Origin: Lachnospiraceae bacterium
Lineage (GTDB): Bacteria > Bacillota > Clostridia > Lachnospirales > Lachnospiraceae
NCBI GenBank assembly: GCA_017936885.1
Contig: JAGBEO010000033.1
Span: 1-64,000, forward strand
Reading direction: 5' to 3'
Length of the DNA: 64,000 nucleotides
The position numbers and the translations under genes were made by a program. The notes under the pieces are model-generated. The model had not been told where the DNA came from, made no database searches, and was given only the letters and a program-made list of their open reading frames with translations. This document shows, piece after piece, positions 20,648-29,022 of the stretch (within the stretch, counting starts at the first letter, position 1; every line of letters begins with the position of its first letter).

Positions 20648-22040
20648 TGCTTTGGAAATCTATTATGACAATCCGGTAGCTTTCTTGGAAGATATGCTTG
20701 ATATGGAATGTGACGATTGGCAGGGTGAAGTCGCAACAGATGTTGCAGCTTACCCAAAGACAGCGGTTAAGTCCGGTCAAGGTGTTGGTAAAACAGCACT
20801 GGAAGCCGGGCTTATTATTTGGTTCTTAGTTTGTAGACCCTATTCAAAGGTAATTGCCACAGCGCCAACTATGCAGCAACTTTATGATGTGCTTTGGGCT
20901 GAAATTGCAAAGTGGCTTGATTCATCCAAGGTCAAGAATCTTCTGGCTTGGACGAAAACGAAGGTTTACATGGTGGGTGATTCTGAACGGTGGTTTGCTA
21001 CGGCAAAGACAGCAACTAAGCCGGAAAACATGCAGGGCTTTCACGAAGATCACATGATGATTGTGGTTGATGAAGCATCCGGTGTTGCTGATCCTATCAT
21101 GGAAGCTATACTTGGTACTTTGACAGGTGAAGATAATAAATTGCTTCTGATGGGAAATCCGAATAGGATTGATGGTGTGTTCTACGATTCGTTCAACAAA
21201 GATCGTGATAAATATAGAACGCATACAGTTTCAAGCAGGAATTCAAAGAGAACTTCAAGAGATAACATTGCCATGCTTGAAGCGAAATATGGAAAAGATT
21301 CTGATGTTGTTAGGGTAAGGATAGACGGTCAGTTCCCTAAAGGGGCACTTGACTCATTTATATCTTTGGAAACTGTTGAACTTGCCTGTTCCAAGGGTAA
21401 TCATATCAAATCGGAAGAGGTTGCTGTAGCCAATACGCTTCATGTTGGAGTAGATGTAGCAAGATTCGGTGATGATAAAACGGTTATAACACCAAGGATA
21501 AGCACCAAGGTGTTTGAGTTTAGGAAGTTCACCAAGAAAGATACTATGGAAACTGCCGGAAATGTGATCCGATGTTGCATAGATTATATGAACCAATTTC
21601 CGAATCTGAAATATTGCGTGATCAAGGTTGATGATTCAGGTGTTGGCGGCGGTGTTACTGATCGTCTGAATGAAGTGATTCGTGAAAAGAAGTTACCATA
21701 CAGAGTAATTCCGGTGAACAATGGAGAATCTGCCACAGATGAATATTATTTCAATCTCGGGTGTCAGATTTGGGGACACGTGAAAGAACTTCTTGAACTT
21801 AACTTTTCAAATAATATGCAAGGTAAGATTGACGATCAGGGAAATTCAGTATGTGAAATTGAACTTCCCTATGATGAAGAAATGATCAAGCAGCTATCTG
21901 TTAGGAAATACCACATGACTTCCAAGGGGAAGATTCAGTTGGAGAGTAAAGATGATATGAAAAAGCGGGGTATTGGTTCGCCTGATACTGCCGATTCATT
22001 ATCACTTGCGATGTATGAGCCTAACACATGGTTGTATTAA
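20631..22040 (+). CDS. Terminase large subunit
   Basis: The 469-residue packaging motor has a Walker A (KSGQGVGKTALEAG, about residues 47-60) and a Walker B (MMIVVDEASG, about 142-151) in its ATPase half. The RNase H-like nuclease half contains VGVDVARFGDDKTVI near residue 275 and CVIKVDDSGVGGGV near 335, and ends PDTADSLSLAMYEP. These nuclease acidic residues are typical of the family. The length is normal. It cuts and pumps DNA into procapsids through the portal encoded next. Confidence 0.95.
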   Translation: MEELIDALEIYYDNPVAFLEDMLDMECDDWQGEVATDVAAYPKTAVKSGQGVGKTALEAGLIIWFLVCRPYSKVIATAPTMQQLYDVLWAEIAKWLDSSKVKNLLAWTKTKVYMVGDSERWFATAKTATKPENMQGFHEDHMMIVVDEASGVADPIMEAILGTLTGEDNKLLLMGNPNRIDGVFYDSFNKDRDKYRTHTVSSRNSKRTSRDNIAMLEAKYGKDSDVVRVRIDGQFPKGALDSFISLETVELACSKGNHIKSEEVAVANTLHVGVDVARFGDDKTVITPRISTKVFEFRKFTKKDTMETAGNVIRCCIDYMNQFPNLKYCVIKVDDSGVGGGVTDRLNEVIREKKLPYRVIPVNNGESATDEYYFNLGCQIWGHVKELLELNFSNNMQGKIDDQGNSVCEIELPYDEEMIKQLSVRKYHMTSKGKIQLESKDDMKKRGIGSPDTADSLSLAMYEPNTWLY

Positions 22041-22051
22041 AGGTGGGCGTT

Positions 22052-23509
22052 ATGCTAAAAACAAGTGAAATCAAGCGTTTTATTGAGGATGATAACTCTT
22101 CCGAAAAGAAGCGTCTTGCAAGACAAGGAATGAAATATTATGAAGGTGAACACAAGATCATGGGTTCGCGAATATTCTACTTTGATGCTGACGGAAAATT
22201 AAAAGAAGATACTTTGAAAAGCAATATTAGAATTTCACATCCGTTTTTTACGGAATTAGTTGATCAGGAAGTACAGTATATGCTTTCTGGTGAGGGGAAT
22301 TTCATTAAGTCAGATAACCCCGCTTTGCAGGATGAATTAGATACATATTTTGACGATTCATTCTGGTCAGAAGTATATGAAATGCTTACAGGGTGTATTT
22401 CCAAAGGTTTTGACTATATGTATGCATATCAGACTGCTGATAACCGGATTGGTTTTCAATGGGCTGATTCTATGGGTGTGGTTGAAGTCAGGGCAAAAGA
22501 TACAGATGATAAAACCGAATACATGATTTATTGGTATATTGACCGGATTGAAAAAGGAAAGAAAACGATCAAGCGCATTCAGGTATGGGATAAGGAACAG
22601 GTTTATTATTATGTGCAGGTGAATGATGGCAATGTAACACTGGATAGGGATGCAGAGCTTAATCCAAAACCACATATAGTAACAGTAAATGAAAAGAAAG
22701 AAAAGTTTGGTTCTTCTTTTGGATTTATACCCTTTTTTAGACTAGATAACGGTTCAAAACAGTTCAGCGGTTTGAAGCCGATTAAAAATTTGATTGATGA
22801 TTATGACTTGATGGCTTGTGGACTTTCTAATAATTTGCAGGATTTCACGGATGCAATCTATGTTGTATCCGGTTTTCAGGGTGCTGATCTTGATGAAATG
22901 GTGCAGAATATTAGAGCCAAGAAGCATGTTGGTGTGTCTGAAAATGGTGGTGTAGAGATTAAGACTGTTGACATTCCGTATCAGGCAAGACAGGTAAAAC
23001 TTGATCTTGATGAAAAGAACATTTACCGTTTTGGAATGGGATTTAATTCAGCACAACTTGGTGACGGAAACATAACTAATGTGGTTATTCGCTCAAGATA
23101 TGCCCTGCTTGATTTGAAGTGCAATAAATTAGAAATCCGGCTGAAAGAATTCTTGAGAAAGATAATCAAAGTCGTATTGGATGAAATTAACAGGAATAAC
23201 AGTACAGATTATCAGATAAAGGATGTGTATTTCAAATTTCAGCGAGAGGTTATCACAAATGCTTCTGATAATGCACAGATTGAACTCACAGATGCACAGA
23301 AACAAGGGCAAATGATTGATAATCTGTTGAAGGTCTACAATATTCTTGATGATGAAACGATCATTCAGGAAATATGTGCCATACTTGATATTGATTATGA
23401 AAGTATCAAAGATAAACTTCCGAAGGACGAAGAAAAGGAAACAGAACAGATCAGACAGACATTGGACAATATTGTTCCTGATGATATAGGCGGTGATGCT
23501 GATGAATAA
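22052..23509 (+). CDS. Portal protein (SPP1 gp6-like)
   Basis: The 485-residue protein matches SPP1-type portals. The N-terminus is IKRFIEDDNSSEKKRLARQGMKYYEGEHKI, then HPFFTELVDQEVQYMLSGEGNF, then the clip and stem region, with an acidic C-terminal tail. It forms the dodecameric ring at one capsid vertex. The ATG at 22052 follows AAAGGTGGGCG; an earlier ATG in frame overlaps the terminase end. The following gene overlaps by 8 bp. Confidence 0.93.
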   Translation: MLKTSEIKRFIEDDNSSEKKRLARQGMKYYEGEHKIMGSRIFYFDADGKLKEDTLKSNIRISHPFFTELVDQEVQYMLSGEGNFIKSDNPALQDELDTYFDDSFWSEVYEMLTGCISKGFDYMYAYQTADNRIGFQWADSMGVVEVRAKDTDDKTEYMIYWYIDRIEKGKKTIKRIQVWDKEQVYYYVQVNDGNVTLDRDAELNPKPHIVTVNEKKEKFGSSFGFIPFFRLDNGSKQFSGLKPIKNLIDDYDLMACGLSNNLQDFTDAIYVVSGFQGADLDEMVQNIRAKKHVGVSENGGVEIKTVDIPYQARQVKLDLDEKNIYRFGMGFNSAQLGDGNITNVVIRSRYALLDLKCNKLEIRLKEFLRKIIKVVLDEINRNNSTDYQIKDVYFKFQREVITNASDNAQIELTDAQKQGQMIDNLLKVYNILDDETIIQEICAILDIDYESIKDKLPKDEEKETEQIRQTLDNIVPDDIGGDADE

Positions 23510-24965
23510 AAGACAGCTTGAAGTTCAGAAAGCCCAAGCATCCGATGAAGCTCAGGTTATTAAGCAGCTAAAGCGTGTGTATACACAAGCAAGGAAGGAT
23601 TGCGAAGCTAAGATTAGGGAACTTTCAAGCAGAACCGATATGGAAAATCTGCAAAGCATTGTGTTCCAAAAGCAGTATCAGGAAGTATTGAAAAATCAGA
23701 TTGATGCTATTTTGAACACACTGAACAATAACTCCTTTACAACAATTGCTGATTATTTAGGTAAATCTTATGAAAATGGATTTTTGGGAACACTTTATGA
23801 TCTACAAGGTCAGGGTGTTCCTTTAATTTTCCCTATAAATCAGGAAGAAGTAGTTCAGGCTTTGCAAGTGGATTCAAAAATATCCCAAGGGTTGTATCAG
23901 CGTATGGGTGAAGATACTGATAATCTGAAAAAATCAATCAAAGCTGAATTGTCAAGAGGTGCTGCTAATGGCGAAAGTTGGAATCAGATAGCGGCACATA
24001 TTGCAAATGGTATGAATAGCCCCTTTAATAAGGCATTTAACCGTGCTATTGGTATTGCAAGAACAGAAGGACATCGAGTAACCCAAGAAGCTACATATCA
24101 CTGTCAGCAACGTGCAAAAACCAAAGGTGCAGATGTAGTGAAACAATGGGATTCTACGCTCGACGGCGCGACAAGACCCACTCACGTTGAATTAAATGGT
24201 CAGATCAGGGAAATTGATGAACGGTTTGAAGTGGCGGGGCATAGTGCTCCTTATCCGGGGGCTTTTGGTATCGCAAGTGAGGATTGTAATTGTCGATGCT
24301 GTTTGTTACAGCGTGCAAAATGGGCTGTGAGTGAGGAAGAATATTGTACTAAGTGGGATGGGAATAAGAATGAACTTGTCAGAATCAACGCAAAGAATTA
24401 TGATAAGTTTAAGGAACAAGCAAAGATACATTTATTGAAAACACAGTTTCCTGATGATGTATTCAAAATAAATGGTATTACAGATGAAGTTAAGGACGAA
24501 CTAGAAACTGCTTTGTTGAAATTAAAATCTGAATACGATATTAGGCTAAATGAAATATTAGTTGAAAAAGCAGGGAAAAATGATATTTTTATTACAGGCT
24601 ATCATGATGGCGTTGTTGACATGGTAGTCAATGAAGCAGCGGATTTTGACAGAATTATAAGAAACATGAGAAAGAAATATAAAAATGATTTCTTTGCAGG
24701 AAAGACGTTGGAAGATTATCTTGCACATGAAATGGCTCATGTTATGATGTACCAAGATTGTACAACTGAAAATGAATATTACGCAAAATATCAACAGATT
24801 AATTCGTTGTATGGTGTCTTAAAAGGTATTTCTGGTTATGCTGATAAAGAAGAATCAGGGAATGAAGCATTAGCAGAAGCATTTGTTAGAGTGCGAAATA
24901 AAGAAAATGTGTCACCAATAGTAAAAGTATTAGTTGAATCTTATTTTGGAAGGTGGAAAAAATGA
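23502..24965 (+). CDS. MuF-type minor head protein fused to a C-terminal HExxH domain
   Basis: The 487-residue protein has an SPP1 gp7/MuF-like region. Long helices cover about residues 1-150 and the MuF core about 150-285, with DSTLDGATRPTHVELNGQ...PGAFGIASEDCNCRC. A second domain follows at about 300-487. It contains LAHEMAHVMMYQD (HExxH at 409-413) and NEALAEAF about 43 residues later, the spacing of a gluzincin-like zinc peptidase. MuF proteins elsewhere carry toxin domains delivered with the DNA. The peptidase call rests on the motif; its target is unknown. The start is taken at the ATG nearest the ribosome site. Confidence 0.85.
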   Translation: MNKRQLEVQKAQASDEAQVIKQLKRVYTQARKDCEAKIRELSSRTDMENLQSIVFQKQYQEVLKNQIDAILNTLNNNSFTTIADYLGKSYENGFLGTLYDLQGQGVPLIFPINQEEVVQALQVDSKISQGLYQRMGEDTDNLKKSIKAELSRGAANGESWNQIAAHIANGMNSPFNKAFNRAIGIARTEGHRVTQEATYHCQQRAKTKGADVVKQWDSTLDGATRPTHVELNGQIREIDERFEVAGHSAPYPGAFGIASEDCNCRCCLLQRAKWAVSEEEYCTKWDGNKNELVRINAKNYDKFKEQAKIHLLKTQFPDDVFKINGITDEVKDELETALLKLKSEYDIRLNEILVEKAGKNDIFITGYHDGVVDMVVNEAADFDRIIRNMRKKYKNDFFAGKTLEDYLAHEMAHVMMYQDCTTENEYYAKYQQINSLYGVLKGISGYADKEESGNEALAEAFVRVRNKENVSPIVKVLVESYFGRWKK

Positions 24966-25135
24966 GTCTGAAATTACCAAAATGTGATTTTTGTAAGCAT
25001 TTGGATGAGGGAGATTTTTACAAGTGCCCCGCATTTCCTAATGGTATACCTTTGGATAGCATATCAGATGATGAAGATGCAGAATGTTCTAATGGTATAA
25101 AGTATGAAGCTGATTCAAGCGATCAAAGCACCTAA
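24962..25135 (+). CDS. Small cysteine-rich protein after the MuF fusion
   Basis: The 57-residue acidic protein has four spaced cysteines (CDFCKHLDEGDFYKCPAFPNGIP and ECSNG) that could bind a metal. It begins 4 bp inside the MuF gene, so the two are coupled. Position directly behind a possible toxin domain raises an immunity or inhibitor role, but similar small proteins also occur beside plain MuF genes. A terminator overlaps its last codons. Confidence 0.6.
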   Translation: MSLKLPKCDFCKHLDEGDFYKCPAFPNGIPLDSISDDEDAECSNGIKYEADSSDQST

Positions 25136-25149
25136 TAATGGTGCTTTTT
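25126..25149 (+). terminator. Hairpin at the end of the small Cys-rich gene
   Basis: A perfect 7-bp stem (AAGCACC/GGTGCTT) with loop TAATAAT runs into further Ts. It overlaps the stop codon. Confidence 0.6.
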
Positions 25150-25223
25150 ATGTGCAATTTAATAAGGAAAGGTAAGGTGATCTAATATTTATCTCCCAAC
25201 TATGGGTTAAATAGTAAATGCGC

Positions 25224-25249
25224 AGCATCCTGAATAGGGGTGCTTTTTT
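25224..25249 (+). terminator. Second hairpin before the scaffold gene
   Basis: A 7-bp stem (AGCATCC/GGGTGCT, one G-U) with loop TGAATAG is followed by five Ts beyond the stem. Together with the preceding hairpin it divides the head operon. The flanking 200 bp holds no gene I can support. Confidence 0.65.
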
Positions 25250-25341
25250 AATACCTATCGTCAGTGGTGACGTAAAACACCTGCCAAGTAAATTCGTGAC
25301 ATAACACGTAAAAATTGTATGAAAGGTATAGGGTAAACGAT

Positions 25342-25926
25342 ATGACACTAAAGGAAATTTTAAAAACACAGGGGCTTACTGATGAACAGATCGAAAAAAT
25401 CATCGGTGAGATGAAACAGAACAATATTTTCACGGCAAGTGAAGAAAACCTTGATACAAGGTATGGAAAGCTGAAAACTGATCATGAAGGTGTGACTAAA
25501 CAGTTGACAGAAGCGAATGCTTTAATTGAGCAGTTGAAAAAAGGTACAACCGATAATGAAGCGCTACAGGGCAAAATCACAACCTATGAAACAACCGTTG
25601 CTGATTTGAAGACGCAGTTGGAGCAGGAAAAACTTAATTCTTCTATTAAGATTGCATTACTTTCCGCAGGTTGTAAGGATGTGGATTATGTAACGTTCAA
25701 GCTGAAAGAAAAAGGCGATCTTTCGCTTGATGAATCCGACAAGGTTAAAGGTATGGATGATAAAATTGCCGCCTTAAAAACGCAGTTTCCGGCACAGTTT
25801 GAATCTGCCAAGGATAATCAGATTGAGGTTAATCAGCTTCCAAAGGGTTATGATAGAAGTGGGACGGAAGAACCCAAGACTTTAGCCGAGGCCCTAAAAC
25901 AGCAGTATGAAAAAGTTACAGAATAA
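25342..25926 (+). CDS. Capsid scaffolding protein (phage minor structural GP20 type)
   Basis: The 194-residue protein is largely coiled coil (residues about 30-110: EENLDTRYGKLKTDHEGVTKQLTEANALIEQLKKG...). It then has the GP20-like segment LNSSIKIALLSAGCKDVDYVTFKLKEKGDLSLDESDKVKGMDDKIAALKTQFPAQF. The acidic tail is typical of scaffolds. It lies directly before the major capsid gene and would template capsid assembly. The ATG matches the usual MTLKEIL start. Confidence 0.9.
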   Translation: MTLKEILKTQGLTDEQIEKIIGEMKQNNIFTASEENLDTRYGKLKTDHEGVTKQLTEANALIEQLKKGTTDNEALQGKITTYETTVADLKTQLEQEKLNSSIKIALLSAGCKDVDYVTFKLKEKGDLSLDESDKVKGMDDKIAALKTQFPAQFESAKDNQIEVNQLPKGYDRSGTEEPKTLAEALKQQYEKVTE

Positions 25927-25953
25927 GAAAGGTTAAATTTAGGTGAACAAATT

Positions 25954-26970
25954 ATGGCAGTTATGACACTGGAAGAAATTAAGAAGGGTATGTCTGATAA
26001 AGTATTCGGACAGATCGTAGATATTTTCCTTAGAGAATCCGCGATTTTACATAAACTTTCCTTTGATGATTGTGTTTCCGCATCCGGCGGCGGTTCTACA
26101 ATGAAATATAAGTATCTGAGAAAGGTACTTCCTGCAACAGCGGAGTTCAGAAAATTGAATGGTAAATATACAGCATCCGCAGCAACCAAGCAGGAATGTG
26201 AAGCTGCATTAGCCATCATGGGCGGCGCCGTTCAGATGGATAGAGTGCTGAATAAAACAGCGGGTAAGTTCGATAATCTTGCATGGCAGATCGAGGAACA
26301 CATCAAAGCAGTTGTTTCCCTGTTCCATTATACTCTGATCAATGGTGATGCAACTACTACGGCAAGCGGTGATCATCCTGAATTTCAGGGATTGGATTCT
26401 ATGCTTGCAGGTACAACTACAGAGTTTGGTGCGGATAAATCTATTGACTTATCCACTATTACTAATCTGAAAAACAATGCAGATGAATTCTATGAAGCAC
26501 TCATGCTGTTGGTAAATACAACTAAGGCCGATGCACTCCTTATGAACACGGACATGATTGGTAAGATTCAGACGGTGGCAAGAATCCTTGGCTACAAGAC
26601 GGAATCGGAAACTGCGTTCGGTAGAAAAGTAGTTAGTCTTGATGGGGTTCAGTTCATGGACTTACAGAATTATTACACTGTAGAATCCGGCACCGCCGTA
26701 GCGAATGCGGTTGTGAAGAAAGGAATTAGTAGAACAATCGGAAAAGATACATCTGCTACAACTGGACTTACTGACATTTATTCCGTTAAATTTGATGTAA
26801 ATGATGGTTTCCACGGTATTAGCCTGAACGGCTCTTCCGTTATTGATCAGTACCTTCCTGACTTTAGTAAGCCTGGTACGGTAAAGGATGCAGAAGTTGA
26901 AATGATCGCTGCAACCGTACTGAAAAATACACAGCACGCAGGTGTTCTTAGAAATATTAAGATTGCGTAA
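25954..26970 (+). CDS. Major capsid protein (HK97-fold)
   Basis: The 338-residue protein has the organisation of HK97-fold capsids of SPP1-like and Clostridia siphoviruses. The N-terminus is TLEEIKKGMSDKVFGQIVDIFLRESAILHKLSFDD, the central part LINGDA...EFQGLDSMLAG, and the P/A domain segment MLLVNTTKADALLMNTDMIGKIQTVARILG. It follows scaffold and precedes connector genes, the standard head order. There is no sign of a propeptide protease gene nearby. Confidence 0.92.
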   Translation: MAVMTLEEIKKGMSDKVFGQIVDIFLRESAILHKLSFDDCVSASGGGSTMKYKYLRKVLPATAEFRKLNGKYTASAATKQECEAALAIMGGAVQMDRVLNKTAGKFDNLAWQIEEHIKAVVSLFHYTLINGDATTTASGDHPEFQGLDSMLAGTTTEFGADKSIDLSTITNLKNNADEFYEALMLLVNTTKADALLMNTDMIGKIQTVARILGYKTESETAFGRKVVSLDGVQFMDLQNYYTVESGTAVANAVVKKGISRTIGKDTSATTGLTDIYSVKFDVNDGFHGISLNGSSVIDQYLPDFSKPGTVKDAEVEMIAATVLKNTQHAGVLRNIKIA

Positions 26971-26979
26971 AGTTCAAAA

Positions 26980-27014
26980 AAAGGGTGTTGAATTGTTCAA
27001 TGCCCTTTTATTAT
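26980..27014 (+). terminator. Hairpin after the major capsid gene
   Basis: A 13-bp stem with two G-U pairs (AAAGGGTGTTGAA/TTCAATGCCCTTT) and loop TTG ends in a short T run. Partial termination here would raise capsid expression relative to downstream genes. Confidence 0.6.
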
Positions 27015-27043
27015 CTAAAAGAAAGGTTAAATAGGTGAAAATT

Positions 27044-27331
27044 ATGTCAGCAAAGAAAGATGAAACTGTTGTACAGGCAACAGAAAACGCAGAACAGAAA
27101 ACAGAAAACGCAGAACAGAAAACAGAAAACGCAGAACAGAAAACGGAAAACGCAGAACAGGCAGTTGTAGACACAGCCAAAAAGTATCTGGTGAAGGTTA
27201 CCGATAACCCCAGTTATTGCGGGATTGGTGCAGGTGGTGTTCAGTTTGCAAATGGTCTGGCGGTTATCGAATCTGCAAGAATGGCGGCATGGTTCAAGGA
27301 GCACAAAGGTTACACAGTAACTGAACAGTAA
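27044..27331 (+). CDS. Small head-associated protein with TENAEQK repeats
   Basis: The 95-residue protein has four copies of a seven-residue repeat (TENAEQK) at about residues 13-39. A small conserved domain follows (KYLVKVTDNPSYCGIGAGGVQFANGLAVIESARMAAWFKEHKGYTV). The domain is common between capsid and connector genes in Clostridia phages. The repeat is low-complexity and encoded by 21-bp tandem units. It may be a decoration or accessory head protein; that is inferred from position. Confidence 0.65.
   Translation: MSAKKDETVVQATENAEQKTENAEQKTENAEQKTENAEQAVVDTAKKYLVKVTDNPSYCGIGAGGVQFANGLAVIESARMAAWFKEHKGYTVTEQ
27080..27160 (+). repeat. Four 21-bp tandem repeats
   Basis: The unit ACAGAAAACGCAGAACAGAAA occurs three times exactly and a fourth time nearly complete with one change. 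The period keeps the frame, so copy number can change without damaging the gene. Confidence 0.92.
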
Positions 27332-27349
27332 GAAAAGGCGGTGTTCTTA

Positions 27350-27877
27350 ATGATCGTAAAAACTGAAACTTTGCTTTCAATGGATGAATTTAAGGGAATG
27401 AATGCGGATGTGCTTTCCATGAAACTTGAAGCTGTTGAAAGCCTGATCAGAAGTTACACCAATAATAATTTTCAGAACCGTAATATGAGGATTGAAACTC
27501 CGGTTGTGAGTGGTATGATACGTGGTCACTCACCTTTCTTTAAGGTGGGTGATACCGTACAGATTTCACAATCTATGGTGAATGATGGCTTGTATGTGAT
27601 CATGGGAATTACAGGCGAAGGAATAGTGCTTGATAAAGATTTGTACGATTTCCCATTGAACACGATAACAAAGGTGACTTATCCGGCTGATGTTCAGAAA
27701 GGTGTGATTGATCTTATGATTTGGGAAAAGGGAAACCGACAGAAAGTTGGTATCAAATCTGAAACACTGTCAAGACATTCTGTGACATATTATGATCAGG
27801 ATGCAAGCAATCAGGTTATGGGTTATCCGGTATCGTTACTTGGATTCTTAAAACCGTATATGAAGCCGAGATTTTAA
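27350..27877 (+). CDS. Head-tail connector protein
   Basis: The 175-residue protein begins KTETLLSMDEFKGMNADVLSMKLEAVESLIRSYTNNNF, the helical start of gp6/gp15-like connector proteins. A small beta insertion (FKVGDTVQISQSMVNDGLYVIMGI) and C-terminal helices follow. It would attach below the portal. The ATG follows AAAAGGCGGTG; an in-frame GTG 9 bp earlier lies inside that site. Confidence 0.8.
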   Translation: MIVKTETLLSMDEFKGMNADVLSMKLEAVESLIRSYTNNNFQNRNMRIETPVVSGMIRGHSPFFKVGDTVQISQSMVNDGLYVIMGITGEGIVLDKDLYDFPLNTITKVTYPADVQKGVIDLMIWEKGNRQKVGIKSETLSRHSVTYYDQDASNQVMGYPVSLLGFLKPYMKPRF

Positions 27878-27893
27878 GTTAGGAGATAATTTG

Positions 27894-28229
27894 ATGATTG
27901 GTGGAAACACAACAGTTAATATTCAGATAAAAACAGGTGCAAGTGGGAACGGGATCGGTGAAAAAGTTTCAAAGTGGGAAAATATTCAGACTATAATTGG
28001 ATTTTTGGATTTGTTAGACGAAGATACGAAACGCAGTACCTATAAAACAAAAATTCAGGAATCTACACATATTTTTATTTCTGATTATGTGAAACTTGAT
28101 AAACGCATCAAAACAGAAAATAGCCGTCTTGTTGATGAAGATGGACTAACGTATGATATTTTGCTGATTGATGATCCAATGAAAATGCATAAGCAATTAG
28201 AAATTTATCTGAAATATACAGGTGGGTGA
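27894..28229 (+). CDS. Head closure / stopper-like protein
   Basis: The 111-residue beta-rich protein (IGEKVSKWENIQTIIGFLDLLDEDTKRSTYKTKIQESTHIFISDYVKLD...DEDGLTYDILLIDDPMKMHKQLEIYL) matches the fold pattern of gp16/FII-like head closure proteins. The order connector, closure, gp10-like, tail completion is conserved among siphoviruses and supports the call. The last bases overlap the region before the next gene's start. Confidence 0.78.
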   Translation: MIGGNTTVNIQIKTGASGNGIGEKVSKWENIQTIIGFLDLLDEDTKRSTYKTKIQESTHIFISDYVKLDKRIKTENSRLVDEDGLTYDILLIDDPMKMHKQLEIYLKYTGG

Positions 28230-28233
28230 TGAT

Positions 28234-28647
28234 ATGGCAGTAGAATTTACGGATAACAGTGCAAAGGTGAAAGCAGCTATTAATGAAGCATCCATTGCTT
28301 ATCTGTACGAAGCGGGCGGTGAGCTGGAAGCGCAGGTTAAAAGAAATACGCGAGTAGATACCGGACAAACAAAAGGGCAGTGGCAATATGTTGTCGATGA
28401 ATCAAAACTTGAAACAGTTGTAGGGAATTCACTTGAAAATGCCATTTGGGAAGAATTTGGCACTGGCGAATATGCCTTAAATGGAGATGGAAGAAAAGGC
28501 GGCTGGTACTATGTTGATAAGAGAGGTGTAGGACATTTTACCAAAGGTAAAACGCCGTCAAGAGCGTTTCAGAAAGCGTTTACATCACTCAAAGCGGCAC
28601 TTATTAAGCGGGCAGAAGATGTATTGAAAGCGAGGTTAAATGAATGA
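28234..28647 (+). CDS. HK97 gp10-like tail completion protein
   Basis: The 137-residue protein has the HK97 gp10 signature: AYLYEAGGELEAQVKRNTRVDTGQTKGQWQY near the start, then ENAIWEEFGTGEYAL and TPSRAFQKAFTSLKAALIKRAEDVL. It joins the head to the tail. The ATG follows AGGTGGGTGATGAT. The next gene overlaps by 4 bp. Confidence 0.88.
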   Translation: MAVEFTDNSAKVKAAINEASIAYLYEAGGELEAQVKRNTRVDTGQTKGQWQYVVDESKLETVVGNSLENAIWEEFGTGEYALNGDGRKGGWYYVDKRGVGHFTKGKTPSRAFQKAFTSLKAALIKRAEDVLKARLNE

Positions 28648-29021
28648 GCATAGAATCACTTGGAATTGTGTCTGAGTTTATGGAATCACTCGGTTTGAAT
28701 TATGAATTTATGGAATGGACCTCTGATCCTGTTTATCCTTACTTTGTGGGTGAATATCAGGAAATACCACAACCAAATGAAGATGGTGAAGAAGAATCAA
28801 CTTTCATTCTTACCGGATTTTCAAGGGATTCTTGGATTCAATTAGAGGAAGCAAAGGAAAAAATAAAAGAGCATTTTTCAAAAGTTGGAAAAATTGTCAC
28901 TACTGAATCAAATTCAGCGATGGCAATTTTTTATGCAAATAGTTTCCCTATACAAACAGGGGATGCAGAACTAAAAAAGATACAAATAAATTTAACAGTA
29001 AAAGAATGGAGCGTGAATTGA
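28644..29021 (+). CDS. Tail terminator-like protein
   Basis: The 125-residue protein (ESLGIVSEFMESLGLNYEFMEWTSDPVYPYFVGEYQEIPQPNEDGEEESTFILTGFSR...) matches the size, position and alpha/beta pattern of tail terminator (gp17/U-like) proteins. It sits between the gp10-like and the major tail genes, where that protein is expected. Confidence 0.78.
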   Translation: MSIESLGIVSEFMESLGLNYEFMEWTSDPVYPYFVGEYQEIPQPNEDGEEESTFILTGFSRDSWIQLEEAKEKIKEHFSKVGKIVTTESNSAMAIFYANSFPIQTGDAELKKIQINLTVKEWSVN

Positions 29022-29022
29022 C

